Below are positions 1-11,919 of a stretch of 64,000 nucleotides of DNA, one piece after another; the first letter of the stretch is position 1, and each line of letters starts with the position of its first letter. The DNA is from Calliopum simillimum (Eukaryota; Arthropoda; Insecta; Diptera; Lauxaniidae): positions 115,839,309-115,903,308 of the forward strand of contig OX638368.1 of the NCBI GenBank assembly GCA_951812925.1. Direction: 5' to 3'. The notes beneath the pieces were generated by a model that searched no databases, was not told the DNA's origin, and saw nothing but the letters and a program-made list of their open reading frames with translations. A program made the translations under genes and the position numbers.

Positions 1-130
1 TAGCCATATCTCAAAAACCAAAAGAGATACAGCAATTTTGAGACCGGATTCGAAACCAGCATTGGCAAATACATCGAAATTGCTATTTTAGTTTTTGTTT
101 GATTTCCTCATTTTTTTACTTTCCTTAGAA
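1..130. repeat. Fragment of a dispersed 'ATCTCAAAAACC' repeat family
   Basis: The text 'atatctcaaaaacc ... gagaccggattcg ... agcat ... tacatc' recurs at about 19365-19440 and, more diverged, at 17820-17900 and 12905-12980. It is a dispersed element fragment truncated by the window edge. Confidence 0.6.
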
Positions 131-1329
131 GGTCTACATATGGAAACTGTTTATTAACCCATTTTGCCCAATAAAAAAAAGAAGTGCCAAGATTTCGATT
201 TTAAAAGCATATAATTTTACTCAGGAGATGTAGGACTATTAACTTCAGCAAAAAAACAGAGTGCGGTATGCCGTCCCATTAAGATATCTTATTTGAAACA
301 AGTTGACAGTTGACAGCTTAAGGTTAGTAAAAATGCATGAAAAATAGATTTAGCGTTGTGTGATCAAAGTACAGCCTCATTATTGAAAAGCAGTTATCCA
401 GTTATTGTTCTCCTGTAAAGTTGCCAATTTCGTATTAAACTGTTTTTTCAAAATGCCAAAGAGTTACCAACTTATACGTTAGATATTGATTTATTAAGAA
501 ATTGATTTCTTTGTGATTTTTCCGAATAACTTTTAGATAGTTTGTTCAAGCAACATAATTATAATTTATTCACCACACACACCACTGTATTACAGCCCCA
601 TCAAGTCTCTGCCTGTTCACCTTTTCCTATTTCCTGTCTAAGCAGCAGCGCACAGTCTTGTAAAATTTCAGCGCAATTTGATTATAGGTCGTGAGTTTGT
701 CTGTCAATGGGTCATGCGTTTCTATGACCCCCCGCCTGTCCCAACTTTGCCTCATGCTCTGCGCCAGCAACAACAATGAGAATGAATTCTACAAAACTGA
801 CATAAAGAAAAATCGTTGATCATTTTTTTCTTTCACTTCACGCAGGTTTTTCCTCATTTTTTTCGTTTTTCGAAAAATTAAAATAGATTTTCAGTTAAGT
901 TCAGTGAATAAAAAAAGGAAGGAAGCAAAGCACTGTCGAAAAAATTTATGAATTATGTTGATGATGCCACTTTTCCCCAAAAAGAAAGCACTCTACACAC
1001 ATACATACTCGTACATGTATTCTGTTCGATACATTTTCCATTTTCATGCGTTGAGTTTTGTTATGAAAAATCTCAAGTGTTAGAGAATTTTTTGTTTACT
1101 TGTTTTGACAAGATGCCGCGTTGAAAAAAGAGCACTGCTATTGATTTTTTACTTTGCTGGTTTTCTTCTCCAGAATGCAAGGCGCTGTAATTTTTCATTA
1201 ACTAAAAAAAAAAAAATAAAAAAAACTTTCCCAGACTAGTTGGTGCTTACTCATAGTCTAAGCAAGTAAAGAATTTTCATAGTTCTTTTGAGGTTAAACC
1301 AGGAGTTTCAGTGGAAAATCGGAAAATTG

Positions 1330-2110
1330 AAAAATTGTCTTGATGGCTCAGTCTGGGACAAGGAAAAAATTATTTTATATTGGAGGGGCAAAGATATTAT
1401 TCCATGGTATATGGTCGATGATTTGTCACTTATGATATGTATATTGTGCATAACCTTTGGTCTATGATATGTCCTTTATGGTCTATGGTCCATAATATAT
1501 GATCTATGATCTGTTCATTATATATGGTCTATGTTCTTCCTTTTATGGTCAGTAAAATATGGTTTTTCTTCCAAAATTTTTGATCTATGAACTATCCTTT
1601 ATAGTCTATAGTCAGTTATATATGAACTATGGTTTCTCCATAATATATGATCTATGATCTATCCATTATATATGGTCTATGTTCTGCCTTTTATGGTCTT
1701 TGTTCCAAAATTTTTTATCTATGATCTGTCTTTTATAGTCTATGGTCCGTAATATACGGTATATGATCTCTCCTTTATGGTCTACGGTCCATAATATATG
1801 ATCTATGATCTGTCCATTATATATGGTCTATGTTCTTCCTTTTATGGTCAGTAAAATATGGTTTTTCTTCCAAAATTTTTGACCTACGATCTGTCCTTTA
1901 TAGTCTATGGTCCATAATATATGGCCTATGATCTGTCCTTTATGGTCTGTCTATGGTACATAATATATGATCTGTCTATTATATGTGGTCTACGTTCTGT
2001 CTTTTATGGTTAGTATGGTTTTATGGTCTTCAGTATGGATATAGTCTACGGTCCGTAATATATGGTCTATGATCTCTCCTTTATGATCTATGGTCCATGA
2101 ACTAAAATCG
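1330..2110. repeat. Degenerate TATGGTCTATG minisatellite
   Basis: About 780 bases built from imperfect units resembling tatggtctatggtccataa followed by tatatgatctatgatctg. There is a higher-order duplication: the stretch from about 1500 to 1580 is nearly repeated at 1795-1880. The same motif appears at about 30237-30290 and 30868-30930, so it is part of a dispersed element rather than a purely local expansion. Confidence 0.85.
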
Positions 2111-2124
2111 TTGAAGAACAAAGT

Positions 2125-2285
2125 AAAAAAAAAAAAAAAAAAAATGCGTCGATGTCGATTTTAAATCCGGGACAGTTTCGGAACATACATGACAATCCGA
2201 AATAATTCCGGGATATTTTTTAAAACCGGGATGAGTGGGCAAAATCCAGGACTGTTCCGCGAAATCTGGAATGGTTAGTCACGTT
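2125..2285. repeat. Poly-A plus CCGGGA-rich block attached to the minisatellite
   Basis: An A-run is followed by repeated 'ccgggac / ccgggat / atccaggact' phrases. The same arrangement (minisatellite, A-run, 'ctgggacat...tccgggatg...atccaga...atccgggacat') is found at about 30868-31092. Two copies sharing the order of parts define one repeat family. Confidence 0.65.
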
Positions 2286-2387
2286 AAACTAACTAAATAT
2301 TGTATAATTACGGCTCTACTTTAAGCCTCAACTCAAGAACTATTTTGGGGAAAATGTAAATGAAAACAAAAAACAACTTTTACTCAC

Positions 2388-3460
2388 TTGTTCCGAGATG
2401 TACCCTCTTCATCCATGGATATATTTGCGGTGGATTCTTTTTGCCATTACCACTATTTTGACTACTGCCCGCCTCATTGCCGCTATCACTTTCCGAATCC
2501 GAATCTCCAGCACCGGGACTATGCATCGGTACATTCACATTCACGTTCACACTGTTCACCACACTATGATTGTTGTTAAGACTCGCAGCCGCTGCGGCCA
2601 AACTGCTGCCGAGTACGCCTTTGTTCAGCGAACGTGCAACACTTTCCACAACCGAACTGGGTGACAATTTCGGCGAGATGTCACGCGTTGAAAGATCTTG
2701 TGGACTTGCTAGCGATTGATTGTTATTATTGCTGGCATTCGCATTATTATTGTTATTGCCAGTTGGCGTTGTGGGATCATTGGCGTATTTACAACTAATG
2801 GCCGATTGTTGTTGCTGCTGCTGTTGCGGGTGTTGTTGCGCATGTTGCTGTTGCTGCTGTTGTTGTGAGGCATTATGTTGCACCGCCGTCGCATGCGCTG
2901 CATGTTGCTGTTGCAATTGTTGTTGTTGCTGCTGCTGCTGTTGTTGCTGCAACAAACGCTGCGGCTGTAATTGTGTATAATCGACCATATCGGCAGGATT
3001 TGGTTGCGAAACACCACCACCTCCACCACTGCCGCCGCCTCCACCACTTAAACTGTAGGCAGCCTGTTGTGCATAATGCGCCTGCGCATGCGTATTAGGA
3101 TAAAGATTCGGTGTATAGGCGGCTGCGGCTGGGAAATAATCATTGTTGCCGGGTGTTAAATTACCAGGATTTGTTTGTGGACCACCACCAGAACCGCTAC
3201 CGCCGCCGCCACCACCCGCACCGGGGACACCATTACTAGTTGTTGTATTGCTGCCGCTGGGATGGCTCTGTTGTGGATTGATTTGTTGTGGATAACAGGA
3301 TGCCAGTGAGTTGACAAATTGGTATGAGGACATAGCAAAGCAATCGGGATCCATGTTGGATGGAGTTTGTGCGAACGATTCGCTCTCAGTTGAGCAGAGG
3401 CGTAGATGATGAGATGTGGCAAATTCTATTTGAGAGTTTTTTCAATGATTTAAAATCACT
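2388..3460 (-). CDS. Scr: Scr first coding exon (with 106-nt 5'UTR); Hox transcription factor N-terminal part
   Basis: Homeotic transcription factor that specifies labial and prothoracic segments; a nuclear DNA-binding protein working with Exd/Hth. Coding part is 3354 down to 2388: 322 complete codons plus one base, so the following intron is phase 1. Seen: N-terminal MSSYQFVNS motif (residues 8-16), Gly-rich run about 44-58, DYFPAAAAYTPNLYPNT about 72-88, second Gly run about 104-114, long poly-Gln about 136-180 broken by His/Ala, SCKYA at 187-191, Asn runs, ASPQDLSTRDISPKLSPSS about 216-234, acidic DSDSESDSGNEAG at 284-296, and YPWM at 312-315 (bases 2421-2410), the hexapeptide that contacts Exd. 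Start chosen because the context CAACATGG is good and no ATG occurs in the preceding 5'UTR. Acceptor polypyrimidine tract TATTTCTCTTCTCTTTTCAG ends at 3461. Donor CAA|GTGAGT falls at 2388/2387. The in-frame stop shortly after the donor is intronic. The homeodomain is absent here because it lies on the next exon, left of the window. The order of conserved blocks matches Drosophila Scr, so identity is very secure; the splice sites are read by eye. Confidence 0.96.
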
Positions 3461-3461
3461 C

Positions 3462-4640
3462 TGAAAAGAGAAGAGAAATATGTAAATTAATACTGTGGTT
3501 GAAGAGATATTTTTGAAAATTTTCAGAACATTTGAAGTCAATTCAACCTTATTAAAAATTCTTAAGGCTTTCCATAATGTTGTTTTGGCTTTTTCTACAA
3601 TGAGTTTAGCAGTTATCTAACAGCTCAATACCCCATAATTCTTTTTTCATCTCAAATTTCCAAAAAATCATCACTTCAGAATTCAAGCCTCTCATTATTT
3701 TTGATCAGAATTCACGGATAATTTTTTGCCAATATCGCCCAGAAGCCTGCAGAGAACAACGCTTTTTTTATGATGCGCCAGTGATCTACCGCTTGATAAA
3801 TTTATAATCTATATGTTTACACAATAATTCGTTAGTCAAAAAAGGAAAAAAAAAAAAATAACCCCAAAATACGTGTGGCAGATTATTGTGTTCAAAAAAA
3901 CAATACCAATTCACAACCAACCAGAAATCAACTGAAATTTCTTGAAAAGAAATGAAAATATTTCGCCCCTTGGTGTTATGACAACGCTGATAATTTGAAA
4001 TGTTGTGTTAAACAACAGAAAAATCACAGTGAAAAACCGGTACAGGACATTATAATTTCCTTTGTAAAACTGTTGGCACTGGCATTCCAATTGTTTCGAC
4101 TTACCACCACATAACTGCGAGTACACATAGATATGGCAAACTTAACCCAATCATAAACATTACTGAAAGAGTCGATATTTGCTTGAAGCATTTGTAGTGG
4201 CGCGTTGGCTCAGACGAGTAGGCTTGGTTATGATGTTGGTGGGGGTTTATGTCGGAGAATTTTAACGTTGCCTGTCTGTTGCACTTGAAACCGAAACAAC
4301 AATTCAATGAAAATTATATTTTAAAGGAAAAATCAGATTCAAAATGCATGCAATTTTTGAGGTAACTCAAAAATAAATTGTGGAGATTTTTTGTGGTAAT
4401 TGTTTTTATTGTTATTATTATTTAAAAGTCTATGGATTGTAGTGCGATCTGAAAGATCTTTTGGACAGACTCTTTATCTATCAGAACAGTTTCAGGCTAT
4501 CTATAAATATTGTCACTGCCATGGAAATAATTTTACCTATGTCAATTGGATCTAAAATCTCAGCACCTAGACACTTAATTCTGCGTCGATTCTGCGTATA
4601 TATATAGCTTCTACCTTAAAACGTTTTGGGTTGATTAACC
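3462..4640. other. Intron 1, exon-proximal, no gene seen
   Basis: AT-rich, mostly unique-looking sequence beside the acceptor. A few homeodomain-type ATTA/TAAT cores are present, but at the frequency expected for AT-rich DNA. No coding or RNA signal was identified. Confidence 0.5.
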
Positions 4641-6260
4641 TTTTCACTTGTCATGTGCCTTCCTGGGCTCCCAGTGGTCGATCAGGCTGTTCTCTTCCCA
4701 TTCCCGCATGAAGTATTTTTTAAAGCTATTGTTCACTCTGCAGAAGTATTCTGGACCTATAAAAGTAATGAGTGCCTCTCTCTTGGCCGAGCCATCAGCC
4801 CCTTTTATTGCCCTCATGCCCTTCGTGCCCTGGTATCCACACAAAAGTAACATCGTTCCTCCTGGATAGGACTTGAAAAGGTTCAAAACACTCCCAGGCA
4901 AGCTTTAAGTGTATTGAAAAAGCCATTAGTGATTTTAGAGTCCTTTGGCTGTCCCAACAAATATATATGTCGGTGCCGAAAGTGTCCAATCTTAGATATT
5001 CTCTGGTACACAACTCTAAAGCGTGGACCTCTGCCTGAAAAATGGAAGCTGTTTTTCGCATTGCAACTGCTTTTTGGAATCTTGGCCCCAGGACTCCAGC
5101 TCCTGCGCTGCCATCTTCCATTTTGGACCCATCAGTGAACCATAACTGTGAGCCCTGTTTTATCTTTTATCTTTCCTCCTACTTTCGGCGCGACCATTGT
5201 TGATCACTTGGAATTTTCTGGAGAAAACAAACTTTTTATATAACTTATCGTAGACTGTGAGACATGTTGTATCCCAGAACACGTCCAGAATTTTTACATG
5301 TCCTGTTAGATTGTCTTCTTTAAGTTGTTGTAAATGAGATAGTGTGAGGGGCTAGTGCCCCTGTGACACCCAAGCAGGCTTTTCTGAAGATCTTGTTTAG
5401 TTCCTTCTGAGCCTTTACTTGGTCTACCTTTGACCACCATGCTAATGAAGCATAAGTGATCATTGGCACAGTGATAGTATTGCAATACCATGCCATAATT
5501 TTTGGCCGTAGTCCCCATGTTTTACCATACAGCCTTTGGCAAGCATATGTTATTCTTAAAGCTTTATTTATTATGTGTATGATAGATGACTGTTCAAAGT
5601 TAGACTTTTATCTAGGATAACTCCTGAATAATTCACCTCCTCGGAAACTGTTAGCACCGTTTCCCACAAGTTTAAAGCTTCTAGGCTCAGCTTTCTTCTC
5701 CAAGTTAAGGGCACCAGAGTGGTTTTACTAGGGATAATTTCGAGTCCTTGCTCTCGTCACCAGCCTAGACCTAAGTTGAGAGCTAGTTGCATTCGTTCAG
5801 TTACGGTAGAGTCAAATTTGCCTCTAACCATAATAATCAAATCCTCAGCAAAGCCTTGAACCTCGAATTTGTGATTATCTAGATTTTCTAATAATTCGTA
5901 AATGACAAGTATCCATAGAAGCGGTGTCTCCCTGGGGGCATCCTTTAATGTTCCTCACAGTTAGTCTTTCTGTTCTTGCTTCATGGATGACTATCCTGTT
6001 TTTAAGGACCCAATCAATGATCATTTCAGGTATTCCATTTTTCAATGCTTTCGCATGGATGATAACTCGAATAGTGATGATCCAATTGAAAAGGTTAGAG
6101 TTTCGGCTTAAAGAGGAAAATGAGGGCTGTCCAATGGCGCTGACAAAAGTGAACTACACTACTTGCTGGATATACGCTATATATCCGAAAAAGGCGTTTT
6201 CTGCTCTTTAATTCAAGGATAACTCGAATTTCAGACGCTAGAGACAAAAACGCTTGCCAG
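4640..6260 (-). pseudogene. Decayed non-LTR retrotransposon (RT + RNase H), I/LOA-like
   Basis: Read on the minus strand from about 6250 to 4640. Reverse-transcriptase pieces come first: ALKNGIPEMIIDWVLKNR-like text around 6060-6000, the GCPQGD motif near 5940, and FAEDLIIM (the YADD active-site box, first D replaced by E) near 5850. An RNase H domain follows: FTDGSK near 5140-5122, then GAGVLG, SIFQAEVHALELC, a WDSQ-type third acidic site, and WIPGHEGHEGN near 4830-4800. Several in-frame stops and frame changes show it is dead. An RT followed by RNase H is typical of the I, LOA and R1 groups of LINEs; clade assignment is tentative. The 3' end, poly-A tail and target duplication were not resolved. 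Confidence 0.85.
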
Positions 6261-9240
6261 AGTAGGAATCAAAAATCTTGAATTAGTCGAAAACAGTTAT
6301 CGATATCAAATTCAGATTGGTTTCCTCTCAATTTGTTGCACTGTGTAATTACGAAAATAAATATGGAGACATGAATATATGTGACGCACCTTGCCCAATT
6401 GGGCGCCAATTAAAACGATGAGAATGTTATTTGGTGCCATAAAGCTCTTGGTCAATTTTAAAATATTCTTATTTATTATGATATAGTTTTTCATAAAAGC
6501 TTTTTCAAAACACCCTAAACGAGACTGTGGTAAAAACAGCAGTTTAGGCAAGTGCAGACAACAATGTTTTTGTTGCAAAAGTTATTTTTTTTAAGAGATG
6601 CATATAAGAAAACAAAGAACTTGTATTAAGGCATATCTTAGAGCTCGTGTTCATGTCTGAAAATTCCAAACAACAACACAACAATAACAAAAAGATAATA
6701 ATGAACAACAATGGCAACACCAAAAACTGATGAACATGCACCAAAATTAAAAAAAAAAAAAAAAAAATAAAGAGAGGCAAAACCAAAGAAGGGAACAAAA
6801 CCAAAAACAAAATGTTGGCAAGTTGCTTCCTTGGCTTCCATATTATCAGCAACATTGCAAAGTAAATGTTTTTGCTTTATACCGGCCCAGTCTAAACTTC
6901 AAGTTCTTCTTCATCATCTTCATTATCAACATCATCATCATCCTCATCGACGACTGACTTCATGTTGCGCTGGAGTATTTGGTTGTATGCGGGTTTTGTA
7001 CGTTCATTCGTTCAAACGTGAAACCCATAATTTCGAACCAATGGGCAATTTAGCCCTTTAGCATGTTCTTCACTAAATGAAAAGGAGTAAAAATCACAAC
7101 AACAACAACATCTCAAATTAAAACAGCGCAAATCAAGTGCGGTCGGTTGTGGCTGAAAAAAAAAAAAAAAATTAAAAAAGGAAAAAAAAAAGTAATAAGC
7201 CACGTTAAAAGCGAAGACAACAACAAACAGGAAGAAAGAAACTTTGTCCGTGCAATCATTGCCATCAAAGCTCAATGGACTGCTTCCTAATGGCTGCACT
7301 GATAACTTGGTTTCTCTTAAGGACGGACCCTGCCACGCAATTGAAAATGACCTGTTGTGCAGGTTGTTTTTAGGGTTGTTGTTTTTGTTTTCGTGTTTTT
7401 TTTTTTTTTAAGAATATCTGTAATATGATCGCCATTATATATAAGTAAGTGTGTACTATAAATACGTGAACGTTGATTAATACTCTGAAAACTTGACTTT
7501 TTTTTTCGGCCCGACTATTTTCCGGTAGAAGAACTTTTTTTGTTCCGAATGCTGCTTCATAGAATTGTACTTTCCACAAAATATGAAAAGTTTTTCTAAA
7601 ACTCTTTATCAATATATTAAGAGTTCAAATTTTTTTAACCAGATCAATCAATTTCGTAGTAAAGTCCAGTGCTTGTGCTCCAATCCTTCAGTTTTTAAAA
7701 CAAAGGAAATTAATCAAATTTTCATATCAGTCATTAGCACCGTTGCGCAACTTAACTCGCTGTAGAAATTAATTTTGCAAGACCTTGTAAAGTTGTTAAA
7801 CATTAGAGTGGCGTTGGTAGTTGAGTACATAGGTACATATAATGTAAAAAGACTTCCAGATGAGATCTTATGATTGAAACCGCATATTTTGTGAAAGTAA
7901 AGCGAACTGCACCTATCAAGATTCAAAGTCAAACCACTGTTGTCTTAAATGCCATGTAGCTCGGAAGGTGTTGCCGCAATGTTATGATGTTGTGGTTTAC
8001 AGAAAAAATAATACAATAAAAAGCATTGAAAATGGCTGTCTGAAAAATATCAGTTTTCTTTTAAAATCATGAAAAAATGTAACAATGATGGTGATATTTT
8101 GTAGCAATAAAAATATAATTTTGTTAAATAGAACAAACTTGAATGCTGGAAGTAAGCGAGTGAACCGTAACCAGTTCCACTTAAAAACGAAATTTATCTT
8201 TTACTATAAGGCCTATATAGTGTCATAATGTGAATGTTGACAATACGCCAGAGAATTTGGAACCAGCTGTTTTTTGAACAACACTTCAAGTTAATTAACA
8301 CATGATGTCATTAATATTGTCATTATTATTGCACCTTTAAAATAACTTCCCCTCAAAATAGGGTCAATTTTATCATTTATTACAAAATGATTGCCATTCC
8401 ACATGACGACATTACTTTTGCTTCACCCTGTAAATGAAATCAACACGAAAGAATGCATATGGTTACAAACGAATCTCTAAATTTTCCGTGATTGATAATT
8501 TCTTTGTCGTGTAATATTAGGATTCTCACTTTGGGGTTTTTTTGCATTGATTTTATATCTCTCCATGACTTCTTCGGTTTTTCTCTTCAACTTCTATTTC
8601 CATATTTTATAAAGTTTTTTGGTTCGTTTTTGGAAAAAAATAGGTCAGGAAAATATTTTTCGAAAATAATTTTGGAGAAAATTTTTATACGTTTCGCGAA
8701 AAAAATTTTTTTTTTGTGAATTTTCGAATTTATAATTTCGGAACCCTGAAATCTTTTGTTCATAAATCTGTTCTTAATCATTGTAAAGGAACACTCAAGA
8801 CAACGACAGTCGGAAAATATAGTGGAAGCGATGACTAGAACAAGAAACAGAGTTTCAAAAGACCACAAGAGGACACTCAGTTTAATAATTCAGTTATAAC
8901 ACAGTGTAACAAATTGAGATAAAAAGTTTTCAATGAGATATCGAGAATATTTTTTAATAAATTTGCAGTTATTGATGAATCGGAAAACATTTTTCTCCAT
9001 CAGGTCTGTAATCCGAGTAATCCTTGATTTTTAGTGTAGAAAGCTCTTTTTTCAAACATATGGCTTGTACGCAGAGAGTAGTGTAGCTCGTTTTTATCAA
9101 CGGCACACAGTGGTCTAGAATGCTATTCTAGATGGTCATAATTCTTTCCTGGTTATTTTTTATGAAAACAAATTTCAGCTTTTTTGTTTTGTGGGTCGCT
9201 GAGTTTAAATCCGGAAACGATTTTTAAAAAATCAAAATGA
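6261..9240. other. Intronic/noncoding, no gene seen
   Basis: Contains A/T homopolymers (about 6750, 7160, 7400) and a less repetitive stretch at about 6600-7330. That stretch has CAA-type and CATCAT-type microsatellites (about 6905-6950) and resembles unique host DNA, so it could hold regulatory sequence. The remainder is AT-rich with no recognisable coding. Confidence 0.45.
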
Positions 9241-9545
9241 CTGATCCAAAATGGCGGACAATTTTGTTAAAAATTTGGTTTTTGAGGTTGCTGATTTCGA
9301 ACTCAGTATCATCTTTTTTATGAACAAAATGGCGGATCCAAAATGGTGGACAATTTTCTTAGAAATTGATAGTATCACGACAAAATTGTGGCTAGAGGGG
9401 CTTTTGAGGTACCTAGTTTTGAACTTGGTATCATCTATTTTGTAAACAAAATGGCGGATCCAAAATGGCGGACAATTTTTTCAAAACTTGATTATATCAC
9501 AACAAAATTGTGGCTGGTGGGGTTTTTGAGGTTAACTGATTTTGA
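9240..9545. repeat. Three tandem units carrying 'AAAATGGCGGACAATTTT'
   Basis: The core 'ccaaaatggcggacaa' starts at about 9246, 9338 and 9460. Full units are about 122 bases and include 'gacaaaattgtggct' and 'tttttgaggtt...gaact(t/c)(g/a)gtatcat'. The first unit lacks about 30 bases. A related 'atggcggatgcaatatggcgga' occurs inside the inverted-repeat element at about 33316. Confidence 0.8.
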
Positions 9546-11063
9546 ATCCAATACCATTTTTTTCGTAAATTTGGGAAATGAAATTAGAGATTCTTTGTGA
9601 TGATCTGGATATCCTTTTTATGTCAAAGTACCCAAATCTTCAGGAAATAGATGAAATTATTCTTACCATAAACATCAAGAGGTGAGACCATTTAGTTTTA
9701 AAGATACTCAGAAATGTTATTATTTCATAGTATTCTGGTACTTAAAATATGACCTGTAGCTCGTTTTTTATCGAGATCTCATTATCATAACTTTATGTTG
9801 CACAGTGTTGTAGGAATGATTGCGTCATTTTTTTAAAAATAAAAAGAAGGTTATTAAGGTATCTCCTCAAAAATTGATTTTTTCACACGGAAAGATTTCC
9901 GTTTATCAAAAATTATTTAAAGTTACTAAAATGGAGGGGAACTGCACAATGTGTCACATATCGAAAAGATTTTCGGTGTTACAATACCTCGAAGAAACGA
10001 TAAAACTTTTCCGTTTTCTGACGAATAAATCACACTGTGTTTTTTCACAATACTTTGTGTTGCAGTTTTTCCTTTCTGGCACAAAATTATATAAAAATCT
10101 TCACGACTTGTTAAAAAAATAGCATTGGTCACCTTAAACAAATGTTGCTAACCTATCTATGCTACAGTGTAAACGTTTTTCCGAAAAAAAATGCCCACCT
10201 CAGTTTGAAATGTTATTAACTGCTCCTTATCGCGATACGCGTGCTCAGCAAGTAAAATAAGGAAATTCCAAGCAACTGAACTCTTTCTTGCATAGTAAAA
10301 GACAGAACTTCTGAATATCCTTGCATTTTTATCGATTAATTTAAAGTGTTCGCTACAGCATTGCCAGCACGGTCAAGAACTCGCTGTTGTATTAGGGCTT
10401 GCAGCAAAACTGTGTTTTATATATTTAAGCCTTACGCGAAGTTGAGGCTTAAAACCAATACGTATCTGATGAAGCTTTGGCAACAATTTTTTTGTTTTTC
10501 CTGTTGTTGTTGTTATTATTGCTTTAACTTTATATTTGGTGTTTCTCTAAATTATTGTTTTTAGCTCGATGCACGTTTTCTTCTTTTTTTTTTGTTGCTT
10601 TTTGGCCTTGTCTTTTTTGCCAATATTTTTTTATTGACTTTTGTGCTTTCAACAGCGCAAAAAAATGATTTTAATAAAACAAAAAAAAAAAAAAAAATAC
10701 AAAGTGCGGGTTTTTGACCCTACAACATTTAGACGCTGTCTGCTTCTTAGCAATTACGTAATAGGTCGTCATGATAAGGTCGCCTTGATAAAAAAACCTC
10801 TAAGTGACCAAGATAAAGAAATAAAATTAACACATAATTCGAAACTTTACCAGAACAAAATGAAATGCAGTTAAAATGCTAAACTGTTTTGTGATCTTTT
10901 CGTTTCTGTGCTCATGTGCTATTCTAAGGGAGCGTTTTACGTTTTTGACAGAAAATTGGCCACGTTTTACCTTGACTCTCTAAGTGTTTATTAAGTTTTT
11001 TGTCTAAATGTTTGCTTGTTTAGGTTCAAAATGATGAATAAAATTAGGCACCCTTTTGTGACC
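9546..11063. other. Noncoding, no gene seen
   Basis: AT-rich sequence with a short inverted-repeat tendency at about 9900-10080 and homopolymers near 10590 and 10680. A quieter stretch at 10240-10560 with TTGTTGTTGTTATT looks like host intronic DNA. Short frames here have no family resemblance. Confidence 0.4.
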
Positions 11064-11665
11064 AGGATCAGCACCGTTTAATGACAAAGTTTTAGCTTAT
11101 TGTATGAGCTTTCAGATAGTGCGTATCGTTTATATGGTTTAAAATAATTTCGCAAAGTCCTGGACCTTTAAAGCTGATATTTTAATTTTTTTTTTCCTAT
11201 TTTTTGAATTTGGCGGCCATTTTAGTATGAAAAAGGTCCTATAAACATATCCTTTTACAATTTTTTTCGAAATCCTCTTTAAATTTTCTTTAATTTGGTA
11301 GCACACTTGTCATACCAAGTTATTAAGTTGACGTCGGACAAAAATACTTTTTTATTTATATATTTTTTTTTGACCTCAAACTAACAAATTGGTAAGAAAA
11401 GTGTGAAACCAAATTAAAGAAAATTGAACGAAAAATTTAAAAAAAAAAATATAAAAGTATATGTTAATAGGACCTTTTTCATACTACAATGGCCGCCAAA
11501 GTCAAAAATTAGAAGAAAAAAAATTAAAATATCAATATTAAAGGTTCAGAACTTTGAAAAATCCGTTTGAATCCTATAAACCATATAAAATATCCAAAAG
11601 CTCATACAATAAGCTAAGACTTTGCCATAGAAATATTGTCTCTAAAACGTTAGGGTGATCCAAGA
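11064..11665. mobile_element. Inverted-repeat (foldback) non-autonomous element, about 0.6 kb
   Basis: Arms of about 270 bases pair across a short centre near 11335-11390. Left 'gcttattgtatgagcttt' (11096) pairs with right 'ctcatacaataagct' (about 11600). Left 'ggcggccattttagtatgaaaaaggtcct' is mirrored by 'aggacctttttcatactacaatggccgcc'. Arms extend outward to ggatca(g/c) at about 11064 and 11655. No transposase was seen, and no target duplication was identified with confidence. Confidence 0.8.
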
Positions 11666-11919
11666 AATTTTTTTTTTGTAAAACAAAACAGGGTTACATT
11701 TAAGACCTCCCCACAGGTGCAATTTTTCGTTAGTCTAGGCCTCCTCTAAATTTTACATCCGCTATAAATTAACTTTCGACCAGACATATGTACTCTCAAG
11801 AACTTTTTGACGCTGGATCAGAATCCGGGGTCAGAATTGTTCATATACCTGCAAGATTTTCAAATGTTCTGCCTTAAAGTTGCAGAAAGCGCTGTATTCA
11901 GGCTTATGGTGCAGTTATA

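Larger units (their letters stand above)
1..2387 (-). other. Scr: Scr intron between the YPWM exon and the homeodomain exon (partial)
   Basis: Minus-strand intron starting with GTGAGTA at 2387 and running off the left edge. No homeobox codons occur in it, so the intron is longer than 2.4 kb. It holds a repeat-family fragment at 1-130, a degenerate minisatellite at 1330-2110 and a following GGGA-rich block. Bases 131-1329 are AT-rich with homopolymers. A somewhat more complex stretch at 560-790, with CCCCGCCTGTCCC-type sequence, may be conserved, but I see no specific signal. Confidence 0.85.

Noticed and set aside
2720..2980. Cys-rich plus-strand frame opposite the Scr exon
   Set aside because: Antisense of the CAG/CAA runs; poly-Cys comes from TGT/TGC complementing ACA/GCA repeats.
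3156..3422. Possible upstream frame overlapping the Scr start
   Set aside because: It begins at TTG, not ATG; no ATG exists in the 5'UTR part of the exon.
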